DNA from: Bos javanicus
Taxonomy: Eukaryota; Chordata; Mammalia; Artiodactyla; Bovidae
Direction of reading: 5' to 3'
NCBI RefSeq assembly: GCF_032452875.1
Contig: NC_083876.1
Span: forward strand, 5,084,001 to 5,148,000
Length of the DNA stretch: 64,000 bases
Shown: positions 13,444-24,895 of the stretch, piece after piece
How the letters are laid out: every line of letters starts with the position of its first letter
Numbering within the stretch: position 1 is the stretch's first letter
The notes under the pieces: model-generated
Told to the model about the DNA's origin: nothing
What the model saw: the letters and a program-made list of their open reading frames with translations, nothing else
Databases searched by the model: none
Made by a program: the position numbers and the translations under genes

Positions 13444-13666
13444 AGGACTTCCCAGGTGGCTTAGTGGATAAAGAAACTGCCTGCAATGCAGGAGACACAG
13501 GAGACATGGGTTCGTATTCCTGGGTTGGGAAGATCACCTGGAGGAGGGCACAGCTACCCATTCCAGTATTCTTGCCTGGAGAATCCCATGGACAGAAGAG
13601 CCTGAAGGGCTACAGTCCATAGGTTGCGAAGAGCTGGACATGATTGAAGGGACTGAGCACGCACAA
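13444..13666 (+). mobile_element. Bov-tA SINE with target-site duplication
   Basis: Full-length sense SINE. Direct repeats at 13432-13443 and 13667-13678 match at 10 of 12 bases. Confidence 0.9.
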
Positions 13667-13678
13667 ATGAATATGAGG

Positions 13679-14807
13679 TATTGTCTATTTTTAGACATTT
13701 AGGGAAGGATCATAGAAACTGACTCAGCATAACAGAACATTTACAAATAGGAGACAATCTGTTTTCCACTACTGATATATCCATCAAACTAAAAATCCTG
13801 TCCTTAAATGCTAAGGCCTTTTGATTTTATTTATTTTCAATAATTTTTAATCTAGATTTTTACTTCAGCATAATTGATTTCCATTTATTTTCAAAGCAGG
13901 CAAAATTTTTTCTGAAATATAAACCTTCAAACTTGAGCTGTGTGTTACTGGCAAGTCAGTTTCCATAGACTTATTTTGAATGAATTCTGACTGCACACTT
14001 TTATTATCTCTAAAATATGATAATTCTGTTATGTGCAAAATCTTGGATTTCTGCTCATTTGTTGACTATGGGTTAAATTTTCTGTCCATTGCAAATGTAG
14101 TCTCTCTCAAAATAGACTCAGTGTAAAGGGGCATTAGCTTATTTTGAATGGAGTTACTTACTGAAATTCAACCAAAGCACATTAGTTTAATTCAAACACC
14201 TTATGTCATAAATTAAATATTTACAATTAAAAAGGTACTATTGAGCATATGCTATATTTCACAATATACTAAGGGCTGAAATGAATGTGAATAAAATATG
14301 GCCCCTGTCCTAAAGAAGATCAAAAATGAATGTCAGCCTGTATTACATTGTTCAAATGCATTAAGTGTTAATATTTTAGGGGCATTAGAGGCTGAACCAG
14401 AAGATATAACCTTAAAGGAAAAACAAACAGTATGGCAATTTTCTTTTAGGATAAATAACAATTTACATTTAAACTTGGTTTACCCTGATTTTGATGGCCT
14501 ACGAATAATTAATTTATCATGTTAACATACATATTCAAATGTTGGTGGTTTCTGGCTGCACCTACATTCAAAACATCATCTCTGGATACCTTCAGAATCT
14601 TACCTGGTTATTTCTAAACATTTTCCAATGCTGCCTCTTGTGCCCACAGGCAACAGTTGTGATCCTAGCACAGTATATAACATAGTGTTAACCTATTGCT
14701 CCAGTCCTTCATTTAAGTTCATTGCCTGGAATGTCCTCAGCTCTTTAATGGGAACTTTTGTTGATTTTATGAACGGGAATGGGTACACAAAAGTGGTGTG
14801 TCTCTAT
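13679..14807. other. unique sequence with faint MIR/L2 traces
   Basis: About 13935-14025 resembles an antisense MIR and 14235-14325 resembles an L2/MIR-like 3' segment ('ttgagcatatgctata', 'ggcccctgtcctaaagaaga'). A 75-codon open frame at 14298-14525 (+) begins inside that fragment and has no recognisable domain. Confidence 0.35.
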
Positions 14808-14820
14808 ACACATAATGCTG

Positions 14821-15092
14821 CTGCTGCTGCTGCGTCGCTTCAGTCGTGTCCGACTCTGTGCAACCCCATAGACGGCAGACCACCAGGCTCCCCCGTCCCT
14901 GGGATTCTCCAGGCAAGAATTGTGGAGTGGGCTGCCATTTCCTTCTCCAATGCATGAAAGTGAAAAGTGAAAGTAAAGTCGCTCAGTCGTGTCCGACCCT
15001 CAACGACCCCATGGACTGCAGCCTTCCAGGCTCCTCCGTCCATGGGGTTTTCCAGGCAAGAGTACTGGAGTGGGGTGCCATTGCCTTCTCCA
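14821..15092 (-). mobile_element. BOV-A2 dimeric SINE, young
   Basis: Two BovA monomers on the minus strand with the (CAG)n-type tail at the left end (read as gctgctgctg). Target-site duplications at 14808-14820 and 15093-15105 match at 12 of 13 bases. The numerous overlapping open frames here come from this C+G-richer SINE. Confidence 0.95.
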
Positions 15093-15105
15093 ACACATAA
15101 CGCTG

Positions 15106-16743
15106 GTACCTCTCAAACTACCAAATCGTCACTACATATTTTGGCATACTCAGTATGTTCAAGCTCTGCTGGGCCTTTTCACAAGTCAACCAACCATTCC
15201 CATATTACATCACATGCAAAAGCAGCAGGGCAACCAAAAAGGTGCAATGTGACAAAAGCCATTTCAGGTTCTGTTGACAGCTCATTTTCCTGAGGCGGTT
15301 TCAAGTTATAGAATTGGGTTTGGGACGTAGTTAATATGACAATCTCTTCCTTCCTTTTTTCTTCCCTCAAGACACAGATTTTTAAACTCTTACAATTAAT
15401 TTATTGAAATAGATTCTTCATGATTAACCTGTTCTTTAAGTTCATCAAATATACGTTACGATGTCTGAATTTGATCAGTGGAGTAAATTTGGACTTAGAG
15501 TAGAAAATTAGTGTAATTTTAAAGTGATTAGCAAGTTTGCATTGTGCTCTAAATCATTATTTGTTTTCTTTATCTTATACAGGATTAAATATTGGTAGCA
15601 AATCACTTTTGTAAATATTTTACTTTGTTTCACTTTAAAATTCTAAGCCCTTAAAATTTTATAGAGCTGAGCAATTTTCAAATAATGATAACTAATGACA
15701 AAAGTGGCTTCATCTAATTAATAGCCTGAGTTACAAAGAAAGTCCAAGAATTGCACTTTGCTCAAAGGTAACAGCTGAATAATTAAATTTTGGAAGCACA
15801 CTATGTATCAAGGGGGAAACTCAGATTCCTAAACCACTATAGTTGGGTCATGAAAATCTAAGCTCTCCCAGCACAGAAAATGCAAGCTATGTGAATAACA
15901 AATTCAAATCAATATTTTGTTAATTGAGTTGTTATAGTGTTTTTTTTCTTTTCTCCAAACAGGATGATAACTGTATTTTACAATGTCAACTACAGCATTA
16001 TGTTTTTCAAATTATTACACACAGTATGTCATGACATCCTTGTGAAATAGATTGAAGTGTGAAAAGCAAATATGTATAATTCAGGGAATCAATAATTTGA
16101 TGAACTAGATAATCATTAGCTTTATAGCTGGTATCAACCTGGAAAGTAGTTCCTAGTGGGAAATGAAAGTCCCTGCCTCAGGCTTTTCCTAACCAATAGC
16201 ATTTATATACATCAATGAAGATTGTTGGGGTGAGAAAAAGGACTATAAATGACAAAGTTTTGAAATATCACAAGTATATACAAGCAGAGAATCCGCATAA
16301 AAGAAAATCTGGCACCATGTCAAACTTAATAAATGGAATATAATAGAGATTAATGTATATTATTTGCTTTGAGTACAGTAAGAGTGTAAACACTCTTCTA
16401 AAATAGTTGGTATAAACAAAACCTAAGGAATTGATTAAATGCAATAAAAATCAATGGTATAAATTGTTTTTCAAATAATCTAATGATGTTACAAGCACTT
16501 CTGATTAGAACTATTGTGGAGGCCTCTCCTCTACAGACATGTTAGACAAACCACACCTGGAATCTTGTGTTCATTTCTAGGCAGGACACATTGAGAAGAG
16601 GTTTGACACAGTGACTTTGTCCTGAGATTAATAACAAGAATTATAAGGAGGGAGGAGACAAGGAAGGAGAAAAAAAAAAAAAAAAAAACATTCACTGGTT
16701 ATCTACACATTACCATGTTTTCTCATCAATATCATTTTTGTAC
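15106..16743. other. unique A+T-rich sequence
   Basis: No gene found. A run of 19 A residues lies at 16670-16688. About 16545-16620 faintly resembles an old mammalian LINE segment but is not assignable. Confidence 0.45.
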
Positions 16744-16886
16744 AGGAGGGAGGAGGGAGGGGCGTTCGGGATGGGAAACATGTGTATACCTATGGCGGAT
16801 TCATGTTGATGTATGGCAAAGCCAATACAATATTGTAAAGTAATTAACCTTCAATTAAAATAAATAAATTTATATTAAAAAAAATA
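16744..16886 (+). mobile_element. ruminant L1 3' end
   Basis: G-rich 'ggagggaggagggagg' start, the 'ggcggattcatgttgatg' block and an A-rich tail are the 3' UTR signature of ruminant L1. Severely 5'-truncated, about 140 bp. Confidence 0.88.
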
Positions 16887-17774
16887 AAGTTTGCATGTTC
16901 CCTATACAAACAGGTAATACTGTATCTTATTTATAGGTTAAAAAAAACAGAGATATACAAAGTTGAGATGACCAATAATGGTCACAAATTTGATAAGAGC
17001 TAAATCCAGTTTGAATTTGTAGCTGTCTGACTGTCAGCAACTTTGTTATTGACATTATTATGCTGTCCCTTTACTAGACAAATAAAAGAAACTTAAAAGC
17101 ACATCATGTTTGTTTAATTTTAGTAGAATATTTGAAAGTATATCAGGCTCTAGCCCTTAAGAATACTTTTTATGTTGAAAAGCTCATGATCTTACACTAT
17201 AGGCTGACTTCCAAATATATAAATTCTGGATTTAGGAGTGATGATATAATCTTTTTCTACTTCTCTTTGAGTATACTTTGTTGTTGTTGTTTCACTTTGT
17301 CTTTTTTCTCCCCATACACATAAAATTGAAAAAAAATTTGCATAAATTTGAGGCAAAATAGATCTGGAATATTCTCTTCTGAACCAAAACTTGGAGTTGG
17401 ATGAAGGGAAAGGGCATCCAAGAAAAATGCTTATTTGGATAACTGCTGTCTTGTGCCCTGTTAAGTGAAAAAGACTCATGACCACAGAAGACTGATATTT
17501 CATTTTCTCACTGTTTTAATATCTTAAGGGTACATAGTCAGATAAATGTGAAGCACTATTTGTGAAGTTTGACCTAGCTCATCCATCAGATTACTGTCTG
17601 TTTCTCTTAAAATGAGGAGAGACAAAGTGGAATAAACTATTAGATATATGGTATATTTGGTACCCAGCATCAATTCCCATAGCTAAACACGAGATTGTTT
17701 CGACTCCCTCGTGATTAAATATATGAGTATAAATTGACTTTCACAACTAAATTCACAGATGCAGTTTGAAAGGT
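16887..17774. other. unique A+T-rich sequence
   Basis: No repeat or gene recognised. Open frames at 17132-17323 (+) and 17192-17503 (-) overlap on opposite strands and lack any domain signature. Confidence 0.45.
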
Positions 17775-19093
17775 ATTGTTCAATCACTCAATCATATGTG
17801 ACTGTTTTTGACATCTACTGAAGAATGCCAAGCTTCCCTGTCCTTAACTGTCTCTCACAAAAATTTTGTTAATTGAGTTGATGATGCCATCCAACCATTA
17901 CATCCTCTGCCATCCCCTTCTCCTGCCTTCAATCTTTTCCAACATTTGAGGCTTTTCCAATGAGTCCGCTCTTTACATCAGGTGGCCACAGTATTGGAGC
18001 TTCAGCTTCAGCATTAGTATTTACAGTGAGTATTCAGGGTTGATTTTAAGATTAACTGGTTTGATTTCCTTACTGTTCAAGGGACTCTCAAGAGTCTTCT
18101 CCAGCACCACAGTTTGAAGGCCCCAGTTCTTTGGTGCTCAGTCTTATGTTCCAACTCTCAATTTATACATGACTCCTGGAAAAAACATAGTTTTGACTAT
18201 ATGGGCCTTTATTGACAAATTGATGTCTTTGATTTTAAGTATGCTGTCTAGGTTTGTCATATCTTTCCAAGGAGCAAGCACCTTTTAAGTTCATGGCTGT
18301 AGTCACTATGCTCAGTGATTTTGGAGCCCCCCAAATAAAGTCTGTCGGTTTCCATTTTTCCCCATCTATTTGCCATGAAGTGATGGGGCCAGATGCCATG
18401 ATCTTAGTTTTGAAACTATTGAGTTGAAAGCCTGCTTTTTCATGCTCCTCTTTTACTTTAATCAGGAGGCTCTTTAGTTTCTGTTCACTTTCTGCCATTA
18501 GGGCGGTGTCATCTGCGTATCTGTGGTTGTTGATATTTCTCCTGGCAATATTCATTACAGCTTGTGAGGCATCCAGCACAACATTTCACATGATGTACTC
18601 TGCATATAAGTTAAATAAACAGGGTGACAATAAACGGCCTTTTTGTGATCCTTTCCCAATTTGGAACCAGTCTGTTGTTCCATGTCTGGTTCTAACTGTT
18701 GCTTCTTGACCTTCATACCAATTTCTCAGGAGGCAGGTAAGGTGGTCTTCTGGTATTCCCATCTCTTTAAGTATATGCCACAGTTTATTGTGATCCACAC
18801 AATCAGAGGCTTTAGCATAATGAAGAAGTATATGTTTTTCTGGAATTCCCTTGATTTTTCTATGATCCTATTGATGCTGGCAATTTGATCCCTGATTCAC
18901 CTGCTTTTTCAATATCCAGCTTGTACATCTGGAATTTTTTTGGTCATGTACTCCTAAACCCTAGCTTCAAGGATTTTGAGCATTACCTTGCTAGCATGTG
19001 AAATGAACACAGTTGTGCAGTAGTCTGAACATTTGTTGGCATTGCCTTCTTTGGGATTGAAATGAAAACTGACCTTTTTCCAGTCCTGAGACC
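17775..19093 (-). mobile_element. BovB (RTE) LINE, 5'-truncated, old
   Basis: Diverged minus-strand BovB from its 3' tail back to the RT finger/palm region. The RT active site Y-A-D-D is kept at 18508-18519 in an open piece at 18235-18579. Another RT piece is at 18586-18798. Frames are broken elsewhere. At its 5' boundary it is fused to an L1 ORF2 scrap and then to a repeat of its own segment. Confidence 0.95.
18147..18313 (-). repeat. 167-bp direct repeat, copy 1 (inside BovB)
   Basis: Matches 19250-19416 with 6 differences over 167 bp by eye (about 96%). Both copies share changes away from usual BovB, such as 'ctcaatttatacatgactcc' and an end at 'tcactatgctc', which points to a DNA-level duplication of this particular copy. 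Confidence 0.9.
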
Positions 19094-19097
19094 ACTG

Positions 19098-19245
19098 CTG
19101 ATATCCATTCATCTGTCAATGGACATCTAGGTTGGTTCATGTCCTTGTTAATATAAGTAAAGTTGGAGTGAACATTAGGGCACAGGTGTCTTAGAATCGT
19201 GGTTTTCTCAGTGTATATACCCAGTAGTAGGATTGCTGGGTCTAA
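19098..19245 (-). mobile_element. L1 ORF2 C-terminal fragment wedged between BovB pieces
   Basis: On the minus strand this encodes the conserved C-terminal ORF2 segment with 'PAILLLGIY' and, after a gap, 'PRCPLTDEW'. About 148 bp, without the L1 3' UTR or poly(A), so it is not a normal L1 insertion. An open frame at 18991-19257 runs from L1 into BovB. Confidence 0.85.
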
Positions 19246-19249
19246 ATTT

Positions 19250-19416
19250 TGTTCCAACTCTCAATTTATACATGACTCCTGGAAAAACCATAGTTTTGAC
19301 TATATGGACCCTTATTGACAAAGTGATGTCTTTGCTTTTAAGTATGCTGTCTGGGTTTGTCATATCTTTCCAAGGAGCAAGCACCTTTTAAGTTCATGGC
19401 TGTAGTCACTATGCTC
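19250..19416 (-). repeat. 167-bp direct repeat, copy 2 (BovB-derived)
   Basis: Second copy of 18147-18313, same orientation, starting and ending at the same bases ('tgttcc' to 'atgctc'). Confidence 0.9.
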
Positions 19417-19861
19417 TAATTCTCCCTATACAACCAATATTTTCTGTCTGAAAAATTAAAGTTGTTTTTGTTTTCTTCAGCAAATGTTAAATGACTGTGT
19501 TTGGAGGGATGGATACTCCCTAATGCCATAAATGAGAAGAAATATCTATATTTTGTGCAGTTGAGAGGTTAAGAGAGAAAGAGACATTCTACCCCTAGTG
19601 ATTACTTTACAAATGGCATTAAGAATATAATCAGAGGAAAATGCATCATGCATCTGAGGTCAGGGTAGACTACAAAGATTTGACATTCTAATTTGGTATT
19701 AAAAAAAAAGATTTTATGAGGTTGACATGGTGGAGGTGAAATATTTTAGCTAATAGAAAAATGCTAGAATAAATGCATGGTAAGTTGAAAGTTCATGATG
19801 TGTTTAAGAAGTCACAAATATACTGTCTGATGGAAGAACTGGACAAAAGTTTGGGTGTTTC
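19417..19861. other. unique A+T-rich sequence
   Basis: Nothing recognised. Confidence 0.45.
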
Positions 19862-19872
19862 AAGAGATAAGA

Positions 19873-20017
19873 TGATATGGGGAGGGAGGAGGGAGGAGGG
19901 TTTGGGATGTGGAACACGTGTATACCTGTGGTGGATTCATGTTGATGTATGGCAAAACCAATACAATATTGTAAAGTAATTAACCTCCAATTAAAATAAA
20001 TAAATTTATATTTAAAA
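19873..20017 (+). mobile_element. ruminant L1 3' end with perfect target-site duplication
   Basis: A 145-bp 5'-truncated L1 tail with an A-rich end. The 11-bp duplication 'aagagataaga' flanks it at 19862-19872 and 20018-20028 without mismatch, indicating a fairly recent insertion. Confidence 0.93.
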
Positions 20018-20197
20018 AAGAGATAAGACTTGAAAGGATAATTGGGACCACAGCATCTACTATCTCAATACTATTCTAATACCAGATAAAAGAGATAAAA
20101 TACATGGGAGGTTGTATACAGTAACAGACTGTAAATATTTAAATGTTGTATTAAAGAAATAGGTATTTTTTTATGTGGCTACAAAGAAAATTTGGGG

Positions 20198-20413
20198 GCA
20201 CTTCCATGGTGGCTTAGGCTGTAAAGCATCTACTTGCAATGCAGGAGACCCAGGTTGTGTCCCTGGGTTGGGAGGACCCTTTGGAGAAGGAAATGGCAAC
20301 CCACTCCAGTATTCTTGTCTGGAGCACCCAAGGACAAAGGAGCTTGGTGAACTACAGTCAATGGGGTTGAAAACAGTCAGACACAACTGAGCCATGAACA
20401 CTTTCACTTTCAG
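20198..20413 (+). mobile_element. Bov-tA SINE
   Basis: Sense SINE with head and BovB-type tail, ending near 'ctttcactttca'. Confidence 0.9.
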
Positions 20414-20504
20414 GCAAAAGTTGAAGCACCTAGATATGTAGGTCTGGATATTGTTTGCAATTGTTTACTTTTCCATCTGCATAATAATTATGTATCCATA
20501 CCCC

Positions 20505-20890
20505 TAAGTTTGTGGCCATGTAGCCTTTCCAATGAAAGTAGATGGCATATTTCTCTGCTTCATTTATATGTGTATGGTCACTTCACTTGCTTTGGAAAAT
20601 ATGGAGTTTGAAAGTAAGGACAGGGTACCAGTTTCAAGGAAACATTCAAACACATTGCATCATTTGACTTGGACTCTGGCACGTCCCTCCAGTGCTATAA
20701 GAAGAATATTTCTTGAGTAGCCATTGTTCCACAAAGACTGGGATACACAGTGAGCAAACCTGATCCTAGTCCAAAGCCTCAAGCCAACCATCCAAATCCA
20801 GGAAAGTCACAGCTGACCTGCTTACCAGTTAGAAGAAAATAAAGATTTTGTATTATTTGCACTGAGATTTTGAGAGTGCTTATTATAAAC
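20505..20890 (+). repeat. possible MLT1-type (ERVL-MaLR) LTR remnant
   Basis: The order of blocks ('gccatgtagcctttccaatg' ... 'cttggactctggcac' ... 'aataaagattttgtatt' ... 'cactgagattttgag') resembles an old MaLR LTR with its polyadenylation signal near the end. Highly diverged. Confidence 0.4.
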
Positions 20891-21089
20891 AAAAAACTGA
20901 CATTTTCTAGAAAAGCCTTTTAACAACCTAACTGCCTCAAAATGAAAAGAAAAACTTTGGAGGCATTGTTTCTAGGAGTATTCAAGTAATACTGGCAGCT
21001 ATTACTTTCCATCTCCACTAGCCCTAATGGTGATCACCTTCCTCTTGGAAGACTCTAAAAGCCACTAAACACATCCCATTATTTAAACT

Positions 21090-21600
21090 ATGCATCAGAT
21101 GGCAGCAAGAATGGTCTTTTATAAAGTTACTGGGTCATTTTATGCCCTTTGAAAAGTACTTCAGTGCTTTCAAGTTCTCTTAGAAGGAATCCAGACTCTC
21201 CACCAGACCCTGCATGATTCTCTCTCAGTTCCTCATCTTCATCCTGGGGCCACACTGTCCTTTTCTACTTGCTACACTGCACCTTGCAGTATTTACGTGC
21301 CCATCTCCTCCTGGTGTAGGCCATTGGGATGCCCAGCTGCCAGGTATTCTTTTCCCACTCATCACTCGGCTTAGCAGTCTCCTCCGTGTGCATTTCCTGG
21401 TTGTGCCATCTTTCTCTATTCCTTAAAAGCAGTTATCAAAACCAACAGTTTATTTCTTAACTTAGCCTATATGGGGAATTAACTTTCCCATATAAATGTA
21501 CATTTAGTATAGGCAAGAACCATATTTGTGCTGTGATTTTATTGACTAGATTAGATGAGTGTATATTTCAGTATCAAAAAAATTAAATGAGTAAACAATG
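21090..21600 (-). repeat. L2 LINE 3' fragment (antisense)
   Basis: The plus strand shows the complement of L2 ORF2 3' end and 3' UTR: 'cttagaaggaatccagactc', then 'gccacactgtcc', and further right 'agaaccatatttgtgctgtg'. Diverged pan-mammalian repeat. The 70-codon open frame inside is a by-product. Confidence 0.6.
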
Positions 21601-22197
21601 TATCATGAGATACAATAGTATGAAAGTTTAATTATTGGATAGAGAATAAATAAAATGAACTCTAATCATTTTAACTCAAAAATTCCATGAGTACTTAGTT
21701 TTTCATGATTTATTCAAATGTAACTGGAAGAATTTGGGACTATATCGAAGTTCTTTCTGTTTGTCTGTTTTCCGTGGTCATTTATGGACTAACGTAGAAT
21801 AACAAAGGGAAGAGCAACTGAAAGGTAGTAGTGATTATGTACTGTTCCTGAGGTTCTCAAATGATATTAAAAAAAAATCAATACATACATCAAAACAGAT
21901 TTGGCTTTTACAGCATGTAAGAAAGAGGCAAGTCATCTCCATTTTTCAGATGGCATGTTTTTCCTCCAATGTGAGTTATACTTTATTTTTCTTGATAATT
22001 CACCAGTCTGGAGAGATGTGCATGCAATTAAATAGTAGGCTTATCTAAAATTCACAGTGGTGTGACAATTATAAGAGGAATTCAGGCTTGGAAGCACCAC
22101 ACAAATGTTAAATCATAGATATTGGAACAACAGAACCTACTCCAATCATGCAAGAATCATATCAGACCAGAACTTCTCACAGACTGTTTTATAACAT

Positions 22198-22199
<2 letters not shown>

Positions 22200-22232
<33 letters not shown>

Positions 22233-22253
22233 ATGCATGAGAGAGAGAGAGAG
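22200..22253. repeat. compound microsatellite (TG)n-(GA)n
   Basis: A (TG)n run of about 30 bp is followed by 'gcatgcatga' and a (GA)n run of about 14 bp. Confidence 0.95.
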
Positions 22254-22339
22254 TGAGCTCTGATGTTTCAAATTTCAAACATTAGGAAAAAAACCCAAGG
22301 TAAAGATGCATTAAAAATATTGTGAAAACATTTAAGCAC

Positions 22340-22670
22340 CAGCTAGGGCAAACAACCTAAAAGTCCATCAGTTGATGAATTGGTAAATACAATATAGTAT
22401 ATCCATACAATGGAATATTGCATATTGTTATATGTAACTACCTGGATAAGACTTTAAATAGTGTGTTAAGTAAAGAAGCCAGTCACAAAATCTTATCAAT
22501 ACAATTTGAGCCACAGCTGCTAATGGATGCAGGGTTTCTTTTGGGGATGACAAATTTTTTTAAAAGTCACATGGCAGTGACAGTTGCAAAACCCACTGAA
22601 TTATACATTTTAGAAGGATAAAATTTCTAGAATGTGAATTATATATCAGTAAAATTCTGAAACAAATGCT
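22340..22670 (+). repeat. ancient L1M 3' end (ORF2 end plus 3' UTR)
   Basis: Sense-oriented: 'gtccatcagttgatgaattg', 'tatatccatacaatggaata', later 'cactgaattatacatttt' and 'gtgaattatatatcagtaaa'. This order is the 3' end of old mammalian L1M families. Parts of the 3' UTR are deleted. Confidence 0.8.
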
Positions 22671-22915
22671 TATGAGGCAAGACTCTAGTATAATAGAATT
22701 GTTCAAGTTAGCAATGTTTTTGTTAGTATGGATTTGTTTCTGATGGAAATCATCTCCAAACTATCTCCTCTGTACTCTGAAAATACATCACTAAGATGTG
22801 TCTGTTTATACATTTGTATGCCGACCAAGTTATCAATAAATTAATCAGTGAATATCAGTGTATTATTGTCCTATGCTTCACTAATTCACTTCATTCTTCA
22901 AGCACCTTATGCTTT

Positions 22916-23496
22916 TGAAAGAAAGCTGAGTGTGAAAAAAACTGATGCTTTTGAACTGTGGTGTTGGAGAAGACTTTTGAGAGTCCCTTGGATTGCAAGG
23001 AGATCCAACCAGTTAACCCTAAAGGAAATCAGTCCTGAATAGTCATTAGAAGGACAGATGCTGAAGCTGAAACTCTAATACTTTTTGGCTACCTGATGCA
23101 AAGAACTGACTCATTTGAAAAGATGGTATGGGGAGGGAGGAGGGAGGAGGGTTCAGGATGGGGAACACATGTATACCTGTGGCGGATTCATTTTGATATA
23201 TGGCAAAACCAATACAATATTGTAAAGTTAAAAAATAAAATAAAATAAATCAATAAATAAATAAAAGAAAGGAAAAAAAAAAGAAAAGACTCTGATGCTG
23301 GGAAGATTGAAAGTGGGAGGAGAAGGGAACAACAGAGGATGAGATGGTTGGATGGCCTCACTGACTCCTCACTGACTCAATGGACATGAATTTGAGAAAA
23401 CTCTGGGAGTTGGTGCAGGACAGTGAGGCCTGGCATGCTGCAGTCCATGGGGTGGCAAAAAGTTGGACAAGACTGAACGACTGAACTGGACTGGGC
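22916..23496 (+). mobile_element. BovB LINE 3' fragment, interrupted by L1
   Basis: C-terminal BovB region and 3' tail, truncated at 'gaaagctgag'. An L1 tail sits at 23124-23282. An 11-bp tandem duplication ('tcactgactcc') lies around 23357-23379. Confidence 0.93.
23124..23282 (+). mobile_element. ruminant L1 3' end nested in BovB
   Basis: G-rich start, 'ggcggattcattttgata' block and a long A-rich tail. A 7-bp repeat 'gaaaaga' at 23117-23123 and 23283-23289 is the target-site duplication inside BovB. Confidence 0.92.
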
Positions 23497-23762
23497 ACTG
23501 ATTTTACAAGTAAGATAAGTCACAAGTGTTTCCTAAATAAGGTTAATATTTCAAATATATAAAAATAGATAAATTAATTTGCAGTAATATAATGTTTTTA
23601 AAGGCTTGGATTTTATGCATACTTTTAATGCTACAATAATGAGGGCTTAATGACTACAACTTCTATGTCTTATCTAAGCTTAGGATATTAGTATTAAATT
23701 ATGTTAATAAACTTTTGATATCTTTTTAAAAAATTTAAAATAAAAATATATACACATTTTGC

Positions 23763-24883
23763 CAACATCCGCTGGATCATCGAAAAAGCAAGAGAGTTCC
23801 AAAAAAATCTATTTCTGCTTGATTGACTATGCCAAAGCCTTTGACTGTGTAGATCACAAGAAACTGGAAAATTCTGAAAGAGATGGGAATACCAGACCAC
23901 CTGACCTGCCTCTTGAGAAACCTATATGCAGGTCAGGAAGCAACAGTTAGAACAGACTGGTTCCAAATAGGAAAGGGAGCACGTCAAGGTTGTATATTGT
24001 CACCATGCTTATTTAACTTCTATGCAGAGTACATCATGAGAAATGCTGGGCTGAATGAAGCACAAGCTTGAATCAAGATTGCTGGGAGAAATATCAATAA
24101 CCTCAGATATGCAGATAACACAACCATTCTGGCAGAAAGTGAAGAGGAACTAAAAAGACTCTTGATAAAAGTCAAAGAGGAGAGTGAAAAAGTTGGCTTA
24201 AACCTCAACATTCAGAAAACGAAGATAATGGCGTCTGGTCCCACCACTTAATGGGAAATGGATGAGGAAACAGTGGAAACAGTGTCAGACTTTATTTTTC
24301 TGGGCTCCAAAATCATGGCAGATGGTGATTGCAGCCATGAAATTAAAAGATGCTTACTCCTTGGAAGAAAAGTTATGACCAACCTAGATATCATATTGAA
24401 AAGCAGAGACATTACTTTGCCAACAAAGGTCCGTCTAGTCAAAGCTATGGTTTCTCCAGTGGTCATGTATGGATGCGAGAGTTGGACTGTGAAGAAAGCC
24501 GAGCGCCGAAGAATTGATGCTTTTGAACTGTGGTGTTGGAGAAGACTCTTGAGAGTCTCTTGGGCTGCAGGGAGATCCAACCAGTCCATTCTGAAGGATA
24601 TCAGCCCTGGGATTTCTTTGGAAGGAATGATGCTAAAGCTGAAACTCCAGTCCTTTGGCCACCTCATGCAAAGCATTGACTCATTGGAAAAGACTCTGAT
24701 GCTGTGAGGGATTAGGGGCAGGAGGAGAAGGGGACGACAGAAGATGAGATGGCTGGATGGCATCACTGACTCGATGGACGTGAGTCTGAGTGAACTCCAG
24801 GAGTTGGTGATGGACAGGGAGGCCTGAGGTGCTCTGATTCATGCGGTCGCAAAGAGTCGGACACAACTGAGCAACTGAACTGG
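23763..24883 (+). mobile_element. BovB LINE, 5'-truncated, with perfect target-site duplication
   Basis: A 1.12-kb sense copy from the middle of the RT to the 3' end. The 12-bp duplication 'tacacattttgc' at 23751-23762 and 24884-24895 is exact. Coding is close to family sequence but split at 23759-23950, 23883-24071 and 24258-24707. The RT active site at 24108-24119 reads Y-A-D-N, losing the second catalytic Asp. A stop follows 'EAQA'. Confidence 0.97.
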
Positions 24884-24895
24884 TACACATTTTGC

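Noticed and set aside
14811..14832. GCTGCTGCTG run as a possible coding or disease-type triplet repeat
   Set aside because: It is the normal tail of an antisense BOV-A2 SINE; the same tail appears at 33.9, 38.1, 48.5 and 57.3 kb.
14628..15370. Cluster of seven overlapping open frames on both strands
   Set aside because: Mostly produced by the BOV-A2 SINE, whose higher C+G content lowers stop frequency in all frames.
16545..16620. Similarity to an old mammalian LINE segment
   Set aside because: Too short and diverged to name by eye; mentioned only in the gap description.
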